Assembly (NCBI RefSeq): GCF_036325985.1
Contig: NZ_JAUHLI010000011.1
Span: 101,979-165,978, forward strand
DNA from: Alkalimonas cellulosilytica
GTDB taxonomy: Bacteria > Pseudomonadota > Gammaproteobacteria > Enterobacterales > Alteromonadaceae
DNA: 64,000 bases
Reading direction: 5' to 3'
Shown here: piece by piece, positions 25,283-33,581 of the stretch
Numbering within the stretch: the first letter of the stretch is position 1
How the letters are laid out: each line of letters opens with the position of its first letter
Notes under the pieces: model-generated
The model's database searches: none
Told to the model about the DNA's origin: nothing
The model's input: the letters and a program-made list of their open reading frames with translations, nothing else
Translations under genes and position numbers: made by a program

Positions 25283-25702
25283 ATGAACAAACAACGGGGC
25301 TTTAGTTTGCTGGAACTGATGGTGGTGATCGTGATCCTGGGGATCATCGCCAGTCTGGTAGTGCCCAATGTGCTGGGCAACAAAGAAGAAGCCGATCGGC
25401 AAAAAGTGGTGGTCGATATTCAGCAGTTGGAAAACGCACTGGATATGTACCGGCTGCGCAATGGTTTTTACCCAACCAGCGAGCAGGGGTTGCGGGCGCT
25501 GGTGGAGCCAGCCACGACAGAACCGGTGCCGCGCTCTTTTCCGGAAGGTGGCTTTATTCGCCGTTTACCACGGGATCCCTGGAACAATGAATATCAGTTA
25601 GCCAGTCCGGGCCAGTTTGGCCGTATTGATATCTTCAGCATGGGACCAGACGGTATTCCGGGCACCGATGACGATATCGGCAACTGGGATATTGATAAGT
25701 AA
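25283..25702 (+). CDS. gspG: Major pseudopilin GspG
   Basis: About 139 residues from the ATG at 25283; an in-frame GTG at 25274 lies in the gspF end. The prepilin site is RG/FSLLELMVVIVILG with Glu at position 5 of the mature protein. The conserved GspG region NGFYPTSEQGLRAL and the calcium-binding end GPDGIPGTDDDIGNWD are present. It is the main pseudopilus subunit. The prepilin peptidase gene (gspO/pilD) is not in this cluster. Confidence 0.97.
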   Translation: MNKQRGFSLLELMVVIVILGIIASLVVPNVLGNKEEADRQKVVVDIQQLENALDMYRLRNGFYPTSEQGLRALVEPATTEPVPRSFPEGGFIRRLPRDPWNNEYQLASPGQFGRIDIFSMGPDGIPGTDDDIGNWDIDK

Positions 25703-25716
25703 GCAGCAGGCATCCA

Positions 25717-26307
25717 ATGAAACAGCCGCAGCGAGCAGCGCTGGGATTTACCTTACTGGAAGTCATCCTGGTCATTCTGATGCTGGGGCTTTTGGTCAGC
25801 GCTGTGGTGGTGAATTTCTCCTGGGATAGCCGCGATGATCAGCTGGAGCAGGAAGCCAAACGCTTTCAGCAACTGTTTCACTTTGCCGCCGAGACCGCGC
25901 TGATGCGTCAGCAGGAGTGGGGGGTACAAATCAAACCCAATGGCTATCAGTTTCTGGTGTATGTGCCGGAGGACGACAGCTGGCAACCGGTTGAGTCGCC
26001 GGCCAGCCTGGGCTGGCACGATCTGGCCGGTCAGCAGCAACTTAAACTGGAACTGGAAGGCCTGCCCTGGCAGGAGGACAGTATGCTGGGCGCGCTGAAC
26101 TGGCAGAACGAGCGACTTGAACACCTGCAAACGGACGAGGAAGAAGAGGCGGTGCTGCCGCATATTTTTATTTTATCGTCCGGTGAAATTACCCCCTTCG
26201 AATTACTGCTGCAGGATGAAAGCCAGCGACCTTTTTGGTATGTGCAGCTGCGGGGGGAGTTTAGTATTCCTCTGAAGCGCAGTTCGGTGGAGAGTTCACC
26301 GCCATGA
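25717..26307 (+). CDS. gspH: Minor pseudopilin GspH
   Basis: 196 residues with a prepilin leader cleaved at ALG/FTLLEVILVILMLGL. The rest is a GspH-type beta-rich minor pseudopilin with a long acidic segment (QTDEEEEAVLP). Minor pseudopilins cap or initiate the pseudopilus. It follows gspG by 14 bp and overlaps gspI by 4 bp. Confidence 0.92.
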   Translation: MKQPQRAALGFTLLEVILVILMLGLLVSAVVVNFSWDSRDDQLEQEAKRFQQLFHFAAETALMRQQEWGVQIKPNGYQFLVYVPEDDSWQPVESPASLGWHDLAGQQQLKLELEGLPWQEDSMLGALNWQNERLEHLQTDEEEEAVLPHIFILSSGEITPFELLLQDESQRPFWYVQLRGEFSIPLKRSSVESSPP

Positions 26308-26675
26308 TGCGCCGTGGTTTTACCCTGATTGAAGTCTTGTTTGCACTGGCGATTTTTGCGACCGCTGGCCTGGCGGTAATGCGTACCGTCACCGAGCATA
26401 TCCGGGCGGTCGCTATGCTGGAAGATATCACGGTTGCCAGTTATGTCGCGGCCAACCAGTTGGTGCTGCTGCAACTGGAGACCGACTGGCCGCCGGCTGA
26501 GCAAAGTCAGGGGGAGGTCGAGATGGCGAACCGACACTGGCAATGGCAGCAACGGGTAAGCCGGGTCGAGGACGATGATTTACGGCAGGTCGAATTAAGG
26601 GTGGTGTTGGCGGAGCAGCCGGATGATGTGCTGTATCGCCTGATTACCTTTGTGGGGCGGCCACATGGCGGCTAA
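26304..26675 (+). CDS. gspI: Minor pseudopilin GspI
   Basis: 123 residues with the prepilin signal RRG/FTLIEVLFALAIFATAGLA and the short C-terminal domain usual for GspI. With GspJ and GspK it forms the tip complex of the pseudopilus. It starts in an ATGA overlap with gspH. Confidence 0.93.
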   Translation: MMRRGFTLIEVLFALAIFATAGLAVMRTVTEHIRAVAMLEDITVASYVAANQLVLLQLETDWPPAEQSQGEVEMANRHWQWQQRVSRVEDDDLRQVELRVVLAEQPDDVLYRLITFVGRPHGG

Positions 26676-27321
26676 CACCATGGCCTGTAACCAGGTCCGC
26701 TGCCGGGTTGGCGGCTTTACCTTTATTGAAATGTTATTGGCGGTCGCCATTTTTGCCATGGTGGGGCTGGCGTCGGTGGCCGTACTCAGCAGTGTCACTA
26801 CCGGCGATCGCTTATCGCAGCAAGCAGCGGAGCGGTTGCAGCAGCTGCAGTTTGCCCTGATGCTGCTGGAGCGTGATTTGATGCAAATCAGCAGCCGTCA
26901 TATCCGGGTGCAGGGCGAGGCACCGCGCAAAGAACGCTTAGTAGGGGGCCGCTTTTTGCTGGAAAGCGAAGCCGATGCCATTGCCTTCACCCAGCACGGT
27001 TGGCGCAACCCCGGTATGATTTTACTGCGCAGTGAATTGCAGGCACTTGGTTACCGGCTGCAGGAAGAGCAGTTGCAGCGCTTGTACACCCTGTATCCGG
27101 ATGCGGTCACAGGCACTGAACCCAGAGTGCAGGTGCTGTTGGAGGGGATTACTGAGCTTGAGATCCGCTACCTGGTCGGTGAGCGCTGGGAAGAGCGCTG
27201 GGCCGATGCCTTATGGCCGGCAGCGGTGCGGGTGCGGATTGGGCATGCAGAGCTCGGTGAGATCGAGCGGGTGATCCTGTTGCCCGATGGCAATGTGCAA
27301 CCCGCAGAGAGCAACCGATGA
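26665..27321 (+). CDS. gspJ: Minor pseudopilin GspJ
   Basis: About 218 residues from the ATG at 26665; ATG at 26680 is an alternative and an upstream TTG at 26650 is less likely. The prepilin site is VGG/FTFIEMLLAVAIFAMVGL. The later sequence (LMQISSRHIRVQGEAP, ELEIRYLVGERWEERW) fits the GspJ family. It overlaps gspI by 11 bp, and its stop overlaps the gspK ATG. Confidence 0.93.
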   Translation: MAANTMACNQVRCRVGGFTFIEMLLAVAIFAMVGLASVAVLSSVTTGDRLSQQAAERLQQLQFALMLLERDLMQISSRHIRVQGEAPRKERLVGGRFLLESEADAIAFTQHGWRNPGMILLRSELQALGYRLQEEQLQRLYTLYPDAVTGTEPRVQVLLEGITELEIRYLVGERWEERWADALWPAAVRVRIGHAELGEIERVILLPDGNVQPAESNR

Positions 27322-28310
27322 CGACGCTAAAACGCCAGCAAGGTGTGGCTCTGGTACTGGTGCTGATGATTGTTGCCATTGTGGTGGTGATTGCAGTGTC
27401 GATGAGCGGCCGCCTGCAGCTGACCTTGCAGCGCCAGCAGAACCTGCAGCAACAGCAACAGGCATTCTGGTATGCGATGGGAGCGGAAGCCTTTGCCCGC
27501 CAAATTCTGCGCCGTTCGTTGCAGGGCCAGGAAACCAGTCACCTGGGACAGGACTGGGCGCAGCAAGGGGCGCAATTTCCGGTACCGGATGGTACCATCA
27601 GTGGGGTGATTACCGATCTGCGTGGCTGCTTTAATCTGAACGCTCTCTATCAGGCACCTGCCCCGGCAGGCCAGGCTCAGCAGGAAGCTACGGTGGAGCA
27701 GCAAAGCTTTCAGCGTTTGCTGGAGCTGGTGGCATTGGATTTATCCATGCCTGCCGAGTACCTGATGGCACGCATTGCCGACTGGCTGGATGAAGACAGT
27801 TTGCTACGAACCGCCGGCAGCGCGGAAGATGATGACTATGCAGCCTTGCCATTTCCGTACTACACCGGCAATACCCTGATGGGAACGGTGACTGAGCTTC
27901 GGGCTATTTTGGATGTGACGCCGGATGATTACAAATTGCTGCAACCTTATGTGTGCGTGATCCCGGACAATCAGCAGCTGCGCATCAATGCCAATACCCT
28001 GACCGAAGAAACGGCGGTGTTACTCAGCGCCATCGTTGCAGAGCTGGATCAGTCGGCTGCCTTGGAAGTGATCGCCAGCCGGCCAGACAATGGCTTTAGC
28101 AGTACGGAAGAGTTTTGGGGCACAGGCCCGTTGGCAGGCATTCAGGTGGAAGAAAGCCTGAAGGAATTGGTGACGGTATCGTCGGAATATTATCAATTAA
28201 CAGCCCGTATTGGCTATCAGGAGACAGGCATGCAAATGCAATCCATCCTCAAAGTGCAGGAAGGTGAACGTGTCACTGTGTTGGCCAGACGTTTTGGAGG
28301 TGCTGGGTGA
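27318..28310 (+). CDS. gspK: Minor pseudopilin GspK
   Basis: 330 residues with the prepilin helix GVALVLVLMIVAIVVVIAV. As usual for GspK, the +5 Glu is absent and a large alpha domain follows. FNLNALYQ and RIADWLDED are conserved family segments. It caps the pseudopilus tip with GspI and GspJ. It has 4-bp overlaps on both sides. Confidence 0.94.
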   Translation: MTTLKRQQGVALVLVLMIVAIVVVIAVSMSGRLQLTLQRQQNLQQQQQAFWYAMGAEAFARQILRRSLQGQETSHLGQDWAQQGAQFPVPDGTISGVITDLRGCFNLNALYQAPAPAGQAQQEATVEQQSFQRLLELVALDLSMPAEYLMARIADWLDEDSLLRTAGSAEDDDYAALPFPYYTGNTLMGTVTELRAILDVTPDDYKLLQPYVCVIPDNQQLRINANTLTEETAVLLSAIVAELDQSAALEVIASRPDNGFSSTEEFWGTGPLAGIQVEESLKELVTVSSEYYQLTARIGYQETGMQMQSILKVQEGERVTVLARRFGGAG

Positions 28311-29497
28311 GTGAACAATTGCTGATCCGCCTGGGCAGCCGGGCCGATCAAGTCGTGAGCTGGCTGGTCTGGTCGACTGCTGCACAGGAAATCATTGCTT
28401 CCGGCGATTTGCCATCGGCGTCAGCGCTTGAGCAATTGGGCGAGCGTTTGGGGCCACGGCCTGTACTGGTGCTGGTCCCAGCCGCAGATGTGGTGTTAAA
28501 AGAGGTGGCACTGCCGGCGAAGCCCAGCCGGCAAATTCTGCAGGCTTTGCCTTATATGCTGGAAGAGGATGTCACTGAAGACATCGAGCAGCTCTGGCTG
28601 GCACTTGGCTCGGTACGAAAAGAGCAGGACCAGTATCTGCAGCAACTGGCGCTGTGCAAAAAAGCCCAGCTTGAGCAGTGGCTCAGCTGGTTAACCGAGG
28701 CTGGTTTTCAGCCGCGGCAGTTGGTACCTGATGCGCTGCTGCTGCCCACTGAGTCGTTACCGGCTGCGATTGAATTTAATGGCAGTTGGTTGCTGCGTCA
28801 GGGCGACTGGCAGGCGACCAGTGTAGAGCATGAATGGTGGCCGGATTATCTGGAACTGGCGGCCTTGCCTGAGCTTACCAGCTACAGCCCCTGGCCCGGC
28901 TACATTGAACAAGTCCACCAACTGGCAGAACCAGAGCTGCCACTGGCATTGCTGGCGCGACAGGCGCAGCAACCGGCCATTAATTTACTGCAGGGGGATT
29001 ACGCACCCAAGCGGGCGGTGAATAAAAGCTGGCAGCTGTGGCAGCCTGCAGCCGTGCTGGCTGGAGTTTGCCTGACGCTGTATCTGACCCTGACGGCTGT
29101 CGAAGGCTGGCGCTATGGTCAGCAGGCCAGGGCGTTGCAGCAGCAAGCGGTGCAGACCTATCAGGCAGCTTTTCCAGGTGAGTCGGTGGTGAACTTACGG
29201 GCTCTGGTGCAGCGTAAACTGCAGCAGGCAGGCTTGTCGCAGCATGAGCAACACTTTTTGGCGCTGCTGCTTGATTTGCAAAATAACCTGGCCTCGGTCA
29301 ACGATATGCAGCTGGACAATCTGCGCTTTGATGCCAGGCGTACCGAGCTGCGCTTTCAGGCCAAGGCGGATGGTTTCCAAAGCTTTGAGCGGCTGAAAAA
29401 TCAGTTGGAACAAGCCGGCTATCAGGTAGACCAGGGTGCACTCAGCAATGATGGCAGCAAGGTGCAGGGCACCGTCAGTATGAGAAAGGCAGCATGA
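28307..29497 (+). CDS. gspL: Type II secretion protein GspL
   Basis: 396 residues. The cytoplasmic actin-like domain (residues ~1-235) binds GspE. One membrane helix (about 248-267) and a periplasmic ferredoxin-like domain follow. The family segment LVLVPAADVVLKEVALPAK is present. The start is GTG at 28307 within the gspK stop. GspL couples the ATPase to GspM. Confidence 0.92.
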   Translation: MSEQLLIRLGSRADQVVSWLVWSTAAQEIIASGDLPSASALEQLGERLGPRPVLVLVPAADVVLKEVALPAKPSRQILQALPYMLEEDVTEDIEQLWLALGSVRKEQDQYLQQLALCKKAQLEQWLSWLTEAGFQPRQLVPDALLLPTESLPAAIEFNGSWLLRQGDWQATSVEHEWWPDYLELAALPELTSYSPWPGYIEQVHQLAEPELPLALLARQAQQPAINLLQGDYAPKRAVNKSWQLWQPAAVLAGVCLTLYLTLTAVEGWRYGQQARALQQQAVQTYQAAFPGESVVNLRALVQRKLQQAGLSQHEQHFLALLLDLQNNLASVNDMQLDNLRFDARRTELRFQAKADGFQSFERLKNQLEQAGYQVDQGALSNDGSKVQGTVSMRKAA

Positions 29498-29507
29498 GGA
29501 AAGCAGC

Positions 29508-29990
29508 ATGAAGCAGCAACTGCAACAGCAATTTCAGCAGTGGTGGGGTGGGCTGCAACAACGTGAACAACACCTGGTGTTGGTCTGCGCCATCGCCATC
29601 GGGGTCTTTCTGTTTTATTACCTGATCTGGCAGCCGGTGCATCAAAGCAAGGTGCGCAATCAGCAGGCGTTGCACCAGGCCGAGCAACAACTGGACTGGC
29701 TGAATTCGGTGTTACCCCAGCTGCAACAAAGCGGTGGCTCGGTGGAGCGCAGCTCTGGCAGCTTGTCGCAGGTACTCACTACCAGTGCCCGCCAGCATGG
29801 CATTCGTGTCAGCCGGATGCAGCCGCAAAACCAGCAGATGCAGTTGGTGCTGGATGATGTTGCCTTCGAGCAACTGGTGCGTTGGCTGCATGCGCTGCAT
29901 TACCAGCATGGTTTGTCGCTGGTGAATCTGGATGTAAGCGTCGCCAATCAGCCAGGCATGGTGCAGGTCCGTCGGATTTTGGTTGAATAA
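29508..29990 (+). CDS. gspM: Type II secretion protein GspM
   Basis: 160 residues. A short Gln-rich N terminus precedes a membrane helix (about residues 24-43), then a periplasmic coiled coil and ferredoxin-like domain (VLDDVAFEQLVRWLHAL). It partners GspL in the inner membrane. It lies 10 bp after gspL. Confidence 0.92.
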   Translation: MKQQLQQQFQQWWGGLQQREQHLVLVCAIAIGVFLFYYLIWQPVHQSKVRNQQALHQAEQQLDWLNSVLPQLQQSGGSVERSSGSLSQVLTTSARQHGIRVSRMQPQNQQMQLVLDDVAFEQLVRWLHALHYQHGLSLVNLDVSVANQPGMVQVRRILVE

Positions 29991-29994
29991 GGTT

Positions 29995-30738
29995 ATGTCG
30001 ATAAAAAAACTCGTGGTCGTGGGTGTAGTCAGTTATCTGTTGTTTTTGTTGGTGCTGATGCCGGCCAGCTGGTGGCTGAAGCTGGCACCGCTGCCAGCCG
30101 AGCTTCGGCTGGGGCAGGTGCAGGGTACTTTGTGGCAGGGCCGTATTCAGGCGTTGTCGTATCAAAGCCTGGAGCTACGCCAGCTGCAGTGGCAGCTCAG
30201 CCCCTGGCGGTTACTGACCGGCCAGCTCGCCGTGCAGCTGCAGGCTGGTGAGCTGGCGGAGATGGAGCAGGCGTATTTAAAAGGTCAGCTGCGCTATGGT
30301 TTTAGTGGCTTGCAGTTGCAGGATACCTTGCTGCGCTACCCGGTACGCGAGCTGGCACCCTTATTGCGCCTGCCATTGCCGGTCGGCGCCGATGGCACCC
30401 TGATGCTGGATATTGATGCCTACCAGCAGGGTGCTCCCTGGTGCAAAAGCCTGAGCGGCCAGGCCAGTTGGCAAGAAGCGCGGCTGCAACCACCGACTGG
30501 CTGGATTGATTTGCAGCATATTTTTGCCAGCCTGGCCTGCGATGATGGTGAGCTGGTGCTGATCACCGATGGTCAGAATCCACTCGGGTTGGACGTGACT
30601 GCCAGGTTGCAGGCGGCTGGGCGTTTCTCGGTCGATGGCACCTTAAAACCCGATGCCTCAATGCCGGAAGAAGTGCACCAGGCGATGCAGTTTGTTGGCA
30701 GCCCTGATGCTGAAGGGCGCTTTCGTATCCGGTTTTAG
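29995..30738 (+). CDS. gspN: Type II secretion protein GspN
   Basis: About 247 residues from the ATG at 29995; the in-frame TTG at 29983 lies in gspM. There is an N-terminal membrane helix (about residues 5-25), then GSP_N-type sequence (LRLGQVQGTLWQGRIQAL, LQWQLSPWRLLTGQLAV). GspN is present in only some type II systems and its exact role is uncertain. It ends the gsp operon. Confidence 0.9.
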   Translation: MSIKKLVVVGVVSYLLFLLVLMPASWWLKLAPLPAELRLGQVQGTLWQGRIQALSYQSLELRQLQWQLSPWRLLTGQLAVQLQAGELAEMEQAYLKGQLRYGFSGLQLQDTLLRYPVRELAPLLRLPLPVGADGTLMLDIDAYQQGAPWCKSLSGQASWQEARLQPPTGWIDLQHIFASLACDDGELVLITDGQNPLGLDVTARLQAAGRFSVDGTLKPDASMPEEVHQAMQFVGSPDAEGRFRIRF

Positions 30739-30848
30739 TGTTTCTGGGTATTTCAGCAATGAATGCCCGCTATCAAGCGCAATCAGCAGCGAAATGCAGC
30801 GGGCTTTGCTAGGCTAGGGGTTTTCCGCTTTTGTTGCAGGAGACCCTG

Positions 30849-31982
30849 ATGATCCCAGCCCCTGAATTTGCTTCTTTTACCCCACCGCGCCGAATCCTGA
30901 TGGGGCCCGGCCCGTCCGATGTCTATCCCGAGGTGTTGGCGGCCCAGGCAAGGCCGACGGTTGGCCATTTGGATCCGCTCTTTATTGGTATGATGGATGA
31001 GCTGCGCAGCCTGCTGCAGTATGCCTTTCAAACCGAAAATCCGATGACGCTGGCCGTCTCTGCACCGGGCTCGGCCGGCATGGAAACCTGTTTCGTCAAT
31101 CTGCTGGAGCCGGGCGATACCGTGCTGGTATGCCGCAACGGCGTGTTCGGCGAGCGCATGCGGCAAAATGTCGAGCGCTGCGGTGCCACTGCCATTGTGC
31201 TGGACTTTCCCTGGGGCGAGCCGGTCGACCCAGCCAAGGTCGAAGCCGCGCTGCAACAGCACCCACAGGTGCACTTTCTGGCCTTTGTCCACGCCGAAAC
31301 CTCAACCGGTGCCCTGTCGGATGCGCAGGCGCTTTGTGCTCTGGCGCAGCGCTTTGATTGTTTGTCCATTGTCGATGCGGTGACCTCTTTAGGCGGGGTG
31401 GAACTTAGAGTAGACGCCTGGGGCATCGATGCGATTTATTCCGGCAGCCAGAAGTGTTTGTCCTGCGTACCGGGCTTATCGCCGGTGTCTTTCTCACCCC
31501 GGGCAGTAGCGCGGATGCAGAACCGCACGCGGCCGGTGCAAAGCTGGTTCTTGGATCAAAGCCTGGTGATGGGCTACTGGAGCGGCAGCGCCAAACGCAG
31601 CTACCACCATACCGCCCCGGTCAATGCACTTTATGCCTTGCACGAAAGCCTGCGCCTGCTGGCCAGCGAGGGGTTGGAGCAGGCATGGCAGCGCCATGCG
31701 GCCATGCATCAGGAGCTTAAAGCCGGCCTCGAAGCGCTGGGGCTTAGCTTTGTGGTCGATGAAGCTCATCGCTTGCCCCAACTGAACTCGGTTTGGATCC
31801 CGCAAGGGGTAGATGATGCCGCAGTACGCAGCCGCTTGCTGCAGGATTACAATCTGGAAATTGGCGCAGGCCTGGGTGATTTAGCCGGCAAAGCCTGGCG
31901 TATTGGCCTGATGGGCTTTGGTGCCCGGCGGGAGAATATCGCGCTGTGTTTAAAAGCCCTTTCGGATGTGTTCAAAACATAG
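30849..31982 (+). CDS. Class V aminotransferase, alanine-glyoxylate / serine-pyruvate type
   Basis: 377 residues from the ATG at 30849, with AGGAG at 30838-30842. The fold-type I PLP enzyme family is shown by RRILMGPGPSDVYPEVL at the N terminus, the HAETSTGAL segment, the PLP-contacting SIVDAVTSLGG and the Schiff-base lysine in YSGSQKCLS. Likely reactions are transamination of alanine or serine with glyoxylate or pyruvate; the exact substrates cannot be read from sequence. It stands alone between gspN and the toxin-like pair. Confidence 0.88.
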   Translation: MIPAPEFASFTPPRRILMGPGPSDVYPEVLAAQARPTVGHLDPLFIGMMDELRSLLQYAFQTENPMTLAVSAPGSAGMETCFVNLLEPGDTVLVCRNGVFGERMRQNVERCGATAIVLDFPWGEPVDPAKVEAALQQHPQVHFLAFVHAETSTGALSDAQALCALAQRFDCLSIVDAVTSLGGVELRVDAWGIDAIYSGSQKCLSCVPGLSPVSFSPRAVARMQNRTRPVQSWFLDQSLVMGYWSGSAKRSYHHTAPVNALYALHESLRLLASEGLEQAWQRHAAMHQELKAGLEALGLSFVVDEAHRLPQLNSVWIPQGVDDAAVRSRLLQDYNLEIGAGLGDLAGKAWRIGLMGFGARRENIALCLKALSDVFKT

Positions 31983-32023
31983 TTTTCAAGTTGATTTAAC
32001 CAATATTTAAACATAAAATCCAA

Positions 32024-32032
32024 TGCTATTAT
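32024..32032 (+). promoter_or_regulatory. Extended -10 promoter of the toxin-like pair
   Basis: TGCTATTAT is an extended -10 element (TGn + TATTAT at 32027-32032) in an AT-rich gap, 17 bp before the ATG at 32049. AGAAGGAG provides a strong ribosome site. No clear -35. Confidence 0.5.
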
Positions 32033-32048
32033 AGAGAAGGAGCTTTGT

Positions 32049-33089
32049 ATGGCATTGGAGATTTGCATTACCACGGATCCCGTTACGCGCGAGTGGATTA
32101 CTTGCTCGGAAGGTTATCAATTTTCGACTAAGAACGAGACTGTGCCACAGGTGCTGGCTACAGGCACTCCCTACCTGATAGAGAGTCCTGAAAATCATGC
32201 GCAGGATCACAAGGTGCTGCAGCAATTTCAACAGTTTCAGCGTTTAGCTCCCTCCATTCGTCGCGACTATGTGACCTTGCACCAGCAGTACGGTGAGCCA
32301 CAATTAAATGCGTTGTCAGCCTTTTATGCGCAGCAGATGGTGCCAACCGCCAGAGCACTGCGCACGCAATCTGCAAAGCTCAGTAAAGAAATGCCAACCT
32401 TGACCGGTGCAGTGATGGCATCGGTTGAACGTCGGTTGGATTTGTTTGGCAAATACACCTTGCGCTATCAGCAAGCGCTGGAAAACTATCGGGTAGCTTT
32501 CCAGTCCAAGGTACGTGGGGCGCCACTACGCCAGCTTGCAAAGAATGTGCATCAGGCCCATCAGCAATTAAATGCCAAGTTTCGCAGTGAAATTCAGCGG
32601 CTGGTGATGCAGCAGCAGACCAGCAATGCCAAAGCCAATGCCTGGACGGATCCAAACCGGGCACTGAATCAGGCCCGCTCTGGCCGCAGCGATCAGGCCA
32701 TCCGTTTGCAAGAGCACACCAATCTGCAGCGCATGCACCAGTTTCTGCGAACGGCTAATCAGGTGGGGCGAGGCATGCTGGTGCTGGATGCCGGTATTCG
32801 GGTCAGTGATGTACGGCAGGTGCAGCAGGATGGTGGTGACTGGCATCGCAGCTTGGCGCAGCAAATGACTGGTTTTGGTGCGGGGGCGGCTACTGCAATG
32901 AGCTTCGGTGGTTTGGCTGTAAAAGCATTATCCGTGATGTTGATGGCAACCCCTTATGGCTGGGTCTATGTGATCATTGGCGGGATTGTTGCTGGCTTGG
33001 TGGCTGGTTATGCAATGGATGCTATTGGTCAGTGGATGGCTGGTTTATTGTATGATCACAGCCAGAATTTATCTGGTGCAGGAGGCTAA
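32049..33089 (+). CDS. Putative pore-forming toxin/effector-like protein
   Basis: 346 residues, no signal peptide. Residues ~45-245 are mostly helical and Gln-rich (likely long helices or coiled coil). After NQVGRGMLVLDAGIRVSDV comes a glycine/alanine-rich hydrophobic C-terminal domain (about 275-335) with FGAGAATAMSFGG and two strongly hydrophobic stretches ending in VIIGGIVAGLVAGYAMDAIG, a glycine-zipper pattern. Soluble N terminus plus C-terminal hairpin of this kind is typical of colicin-like and some type VI effector pore formers. A small membrane protein follows after 2 bp, as expected for immunity. No vgrG, hcp or PAAR gene is in the window. The function is inferred, and I do not recognise a named family. 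Confidence 0.75.
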   Translation: MALEICITTDPVTREWITCSEGYQFSTKNETVPQVLATGTPYLIESPENHAQDHKVLQQFQQFQRLAPSIRRDYVTLHQQYGEPQLNALSAFYAQQMVPTARALRTQSAKLSKEMPTLTGAVMASVERRLDLFGKYTLRYQQALENYRVAFQSKVRGAPLRQLAKNVHQAHQQLNAKFRSEIQRLVMQQQTSNAKANAWTDPNRALNQARSGRSDQAIRLQEHTNLQRMHQFLRTANQVGRGMLVLDAGIRVSDVRQVQQDGGDWHRSLAQQMTGFGAGAATAMSFGGLAVKALSVMLMATPYGWVYVIIGGIVAGLVAGYAMDAIGQWMAGLLYDHSQNLSGAGG

Positions 33090-33091
33090 AA

Positions 33092-33448
33092 ATGCAGTTG
33101 GATTTGGAAAGCATAGTTGCCTTATTCATAGGGATAGCTTTCCTAAACTGGGCAATTGCAATGATTTGCTTCGGCCGTATCACAGTGCGTTATCTGGATA
33201 GAGAGTTGATAGCACAGGGGTTCGATATGCATGAATCGGATGGTTTAGGCATGCGCTTTCCTTGGTATGCTTCAGCTATTCTGTCAAACCGGCCGGAGCG
33301 TCAGCCATTTGTGCCTGGTGAAGCGATTATGCGTATAAGGCGGCGCAAAGATATTTTTCTTGCCCGTTGGATATCATGGTCATTTTGGCTTTTTTTCATA
33401 CCAAGTGTTGTCTGCTTTTTATGGCTAAAGGGATGGTTATGGTTCTAG
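33092..33448 (+). CDS. Small two-helix membrane protein, candidate immunity protein
   Basis: 118 residues with membrane helices near the two ends (about residues 7-28 and 92-115) and a polar, Arg-rich middle (GEAIMRIRRRKDIFLAR). It starts 2 bp after the toxin-like gene, with AGGAGG in that gene's last codons, so the two are co-translated. The base composition is visibly more AT-rich than in neighbouring genes, as often seen for immunity genes. Inner-membrane immunity proteins of this size protect against pore-forming toxins. The role is inference from position and topology; no family recognised. Confidence 0.7.
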   Translation: MQLDLESIVALFIGIAFLNWAIAMICFGRITVRYLDRELIAQGFDMHESDGLGMRFPWYASAILSNRPERQPFVPGEAIMRIRRRKDIFLARWISWSFWLFFIPSVVCFLWLKGWLWF

Positions 33449-33528
33449 TCAGCTTGGTTACAACTGAAGATCACAGGCTGAGCAGTGAGTGAAGACATGC
33501 CTTGGTTTGTGGTAATTCCATTGTTGGC

Positions 33529-33559
33529 AAAAAGCGCACAAGGGGTAACTTGTGCGCTT
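33529..33559 (-). terminator. Rho-independent terminator of the TonB receptor gene
   Basis: Perfect 11-bp stem AAGCGCACAAG (33532-33542) / CTTGTGCGCTT (33549-33559) with a 6-nt loop. Read on the minus strand the stem runs into a T5 tract (33533-33529). It may also slow + strand transcription from the toxin-like pair. Confidence 0.85.
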
Positions 33560-33581
33560 GTGTTTCGCCAGAGTAGAGCGA

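Noticed and set aside
30767..30806. Possible terminator after gspN (GCCCGC ... GCGGGC, then TTT)
   Set aside because: The loop is about 27 nt and the T-tract is only three bases, too weak to call.
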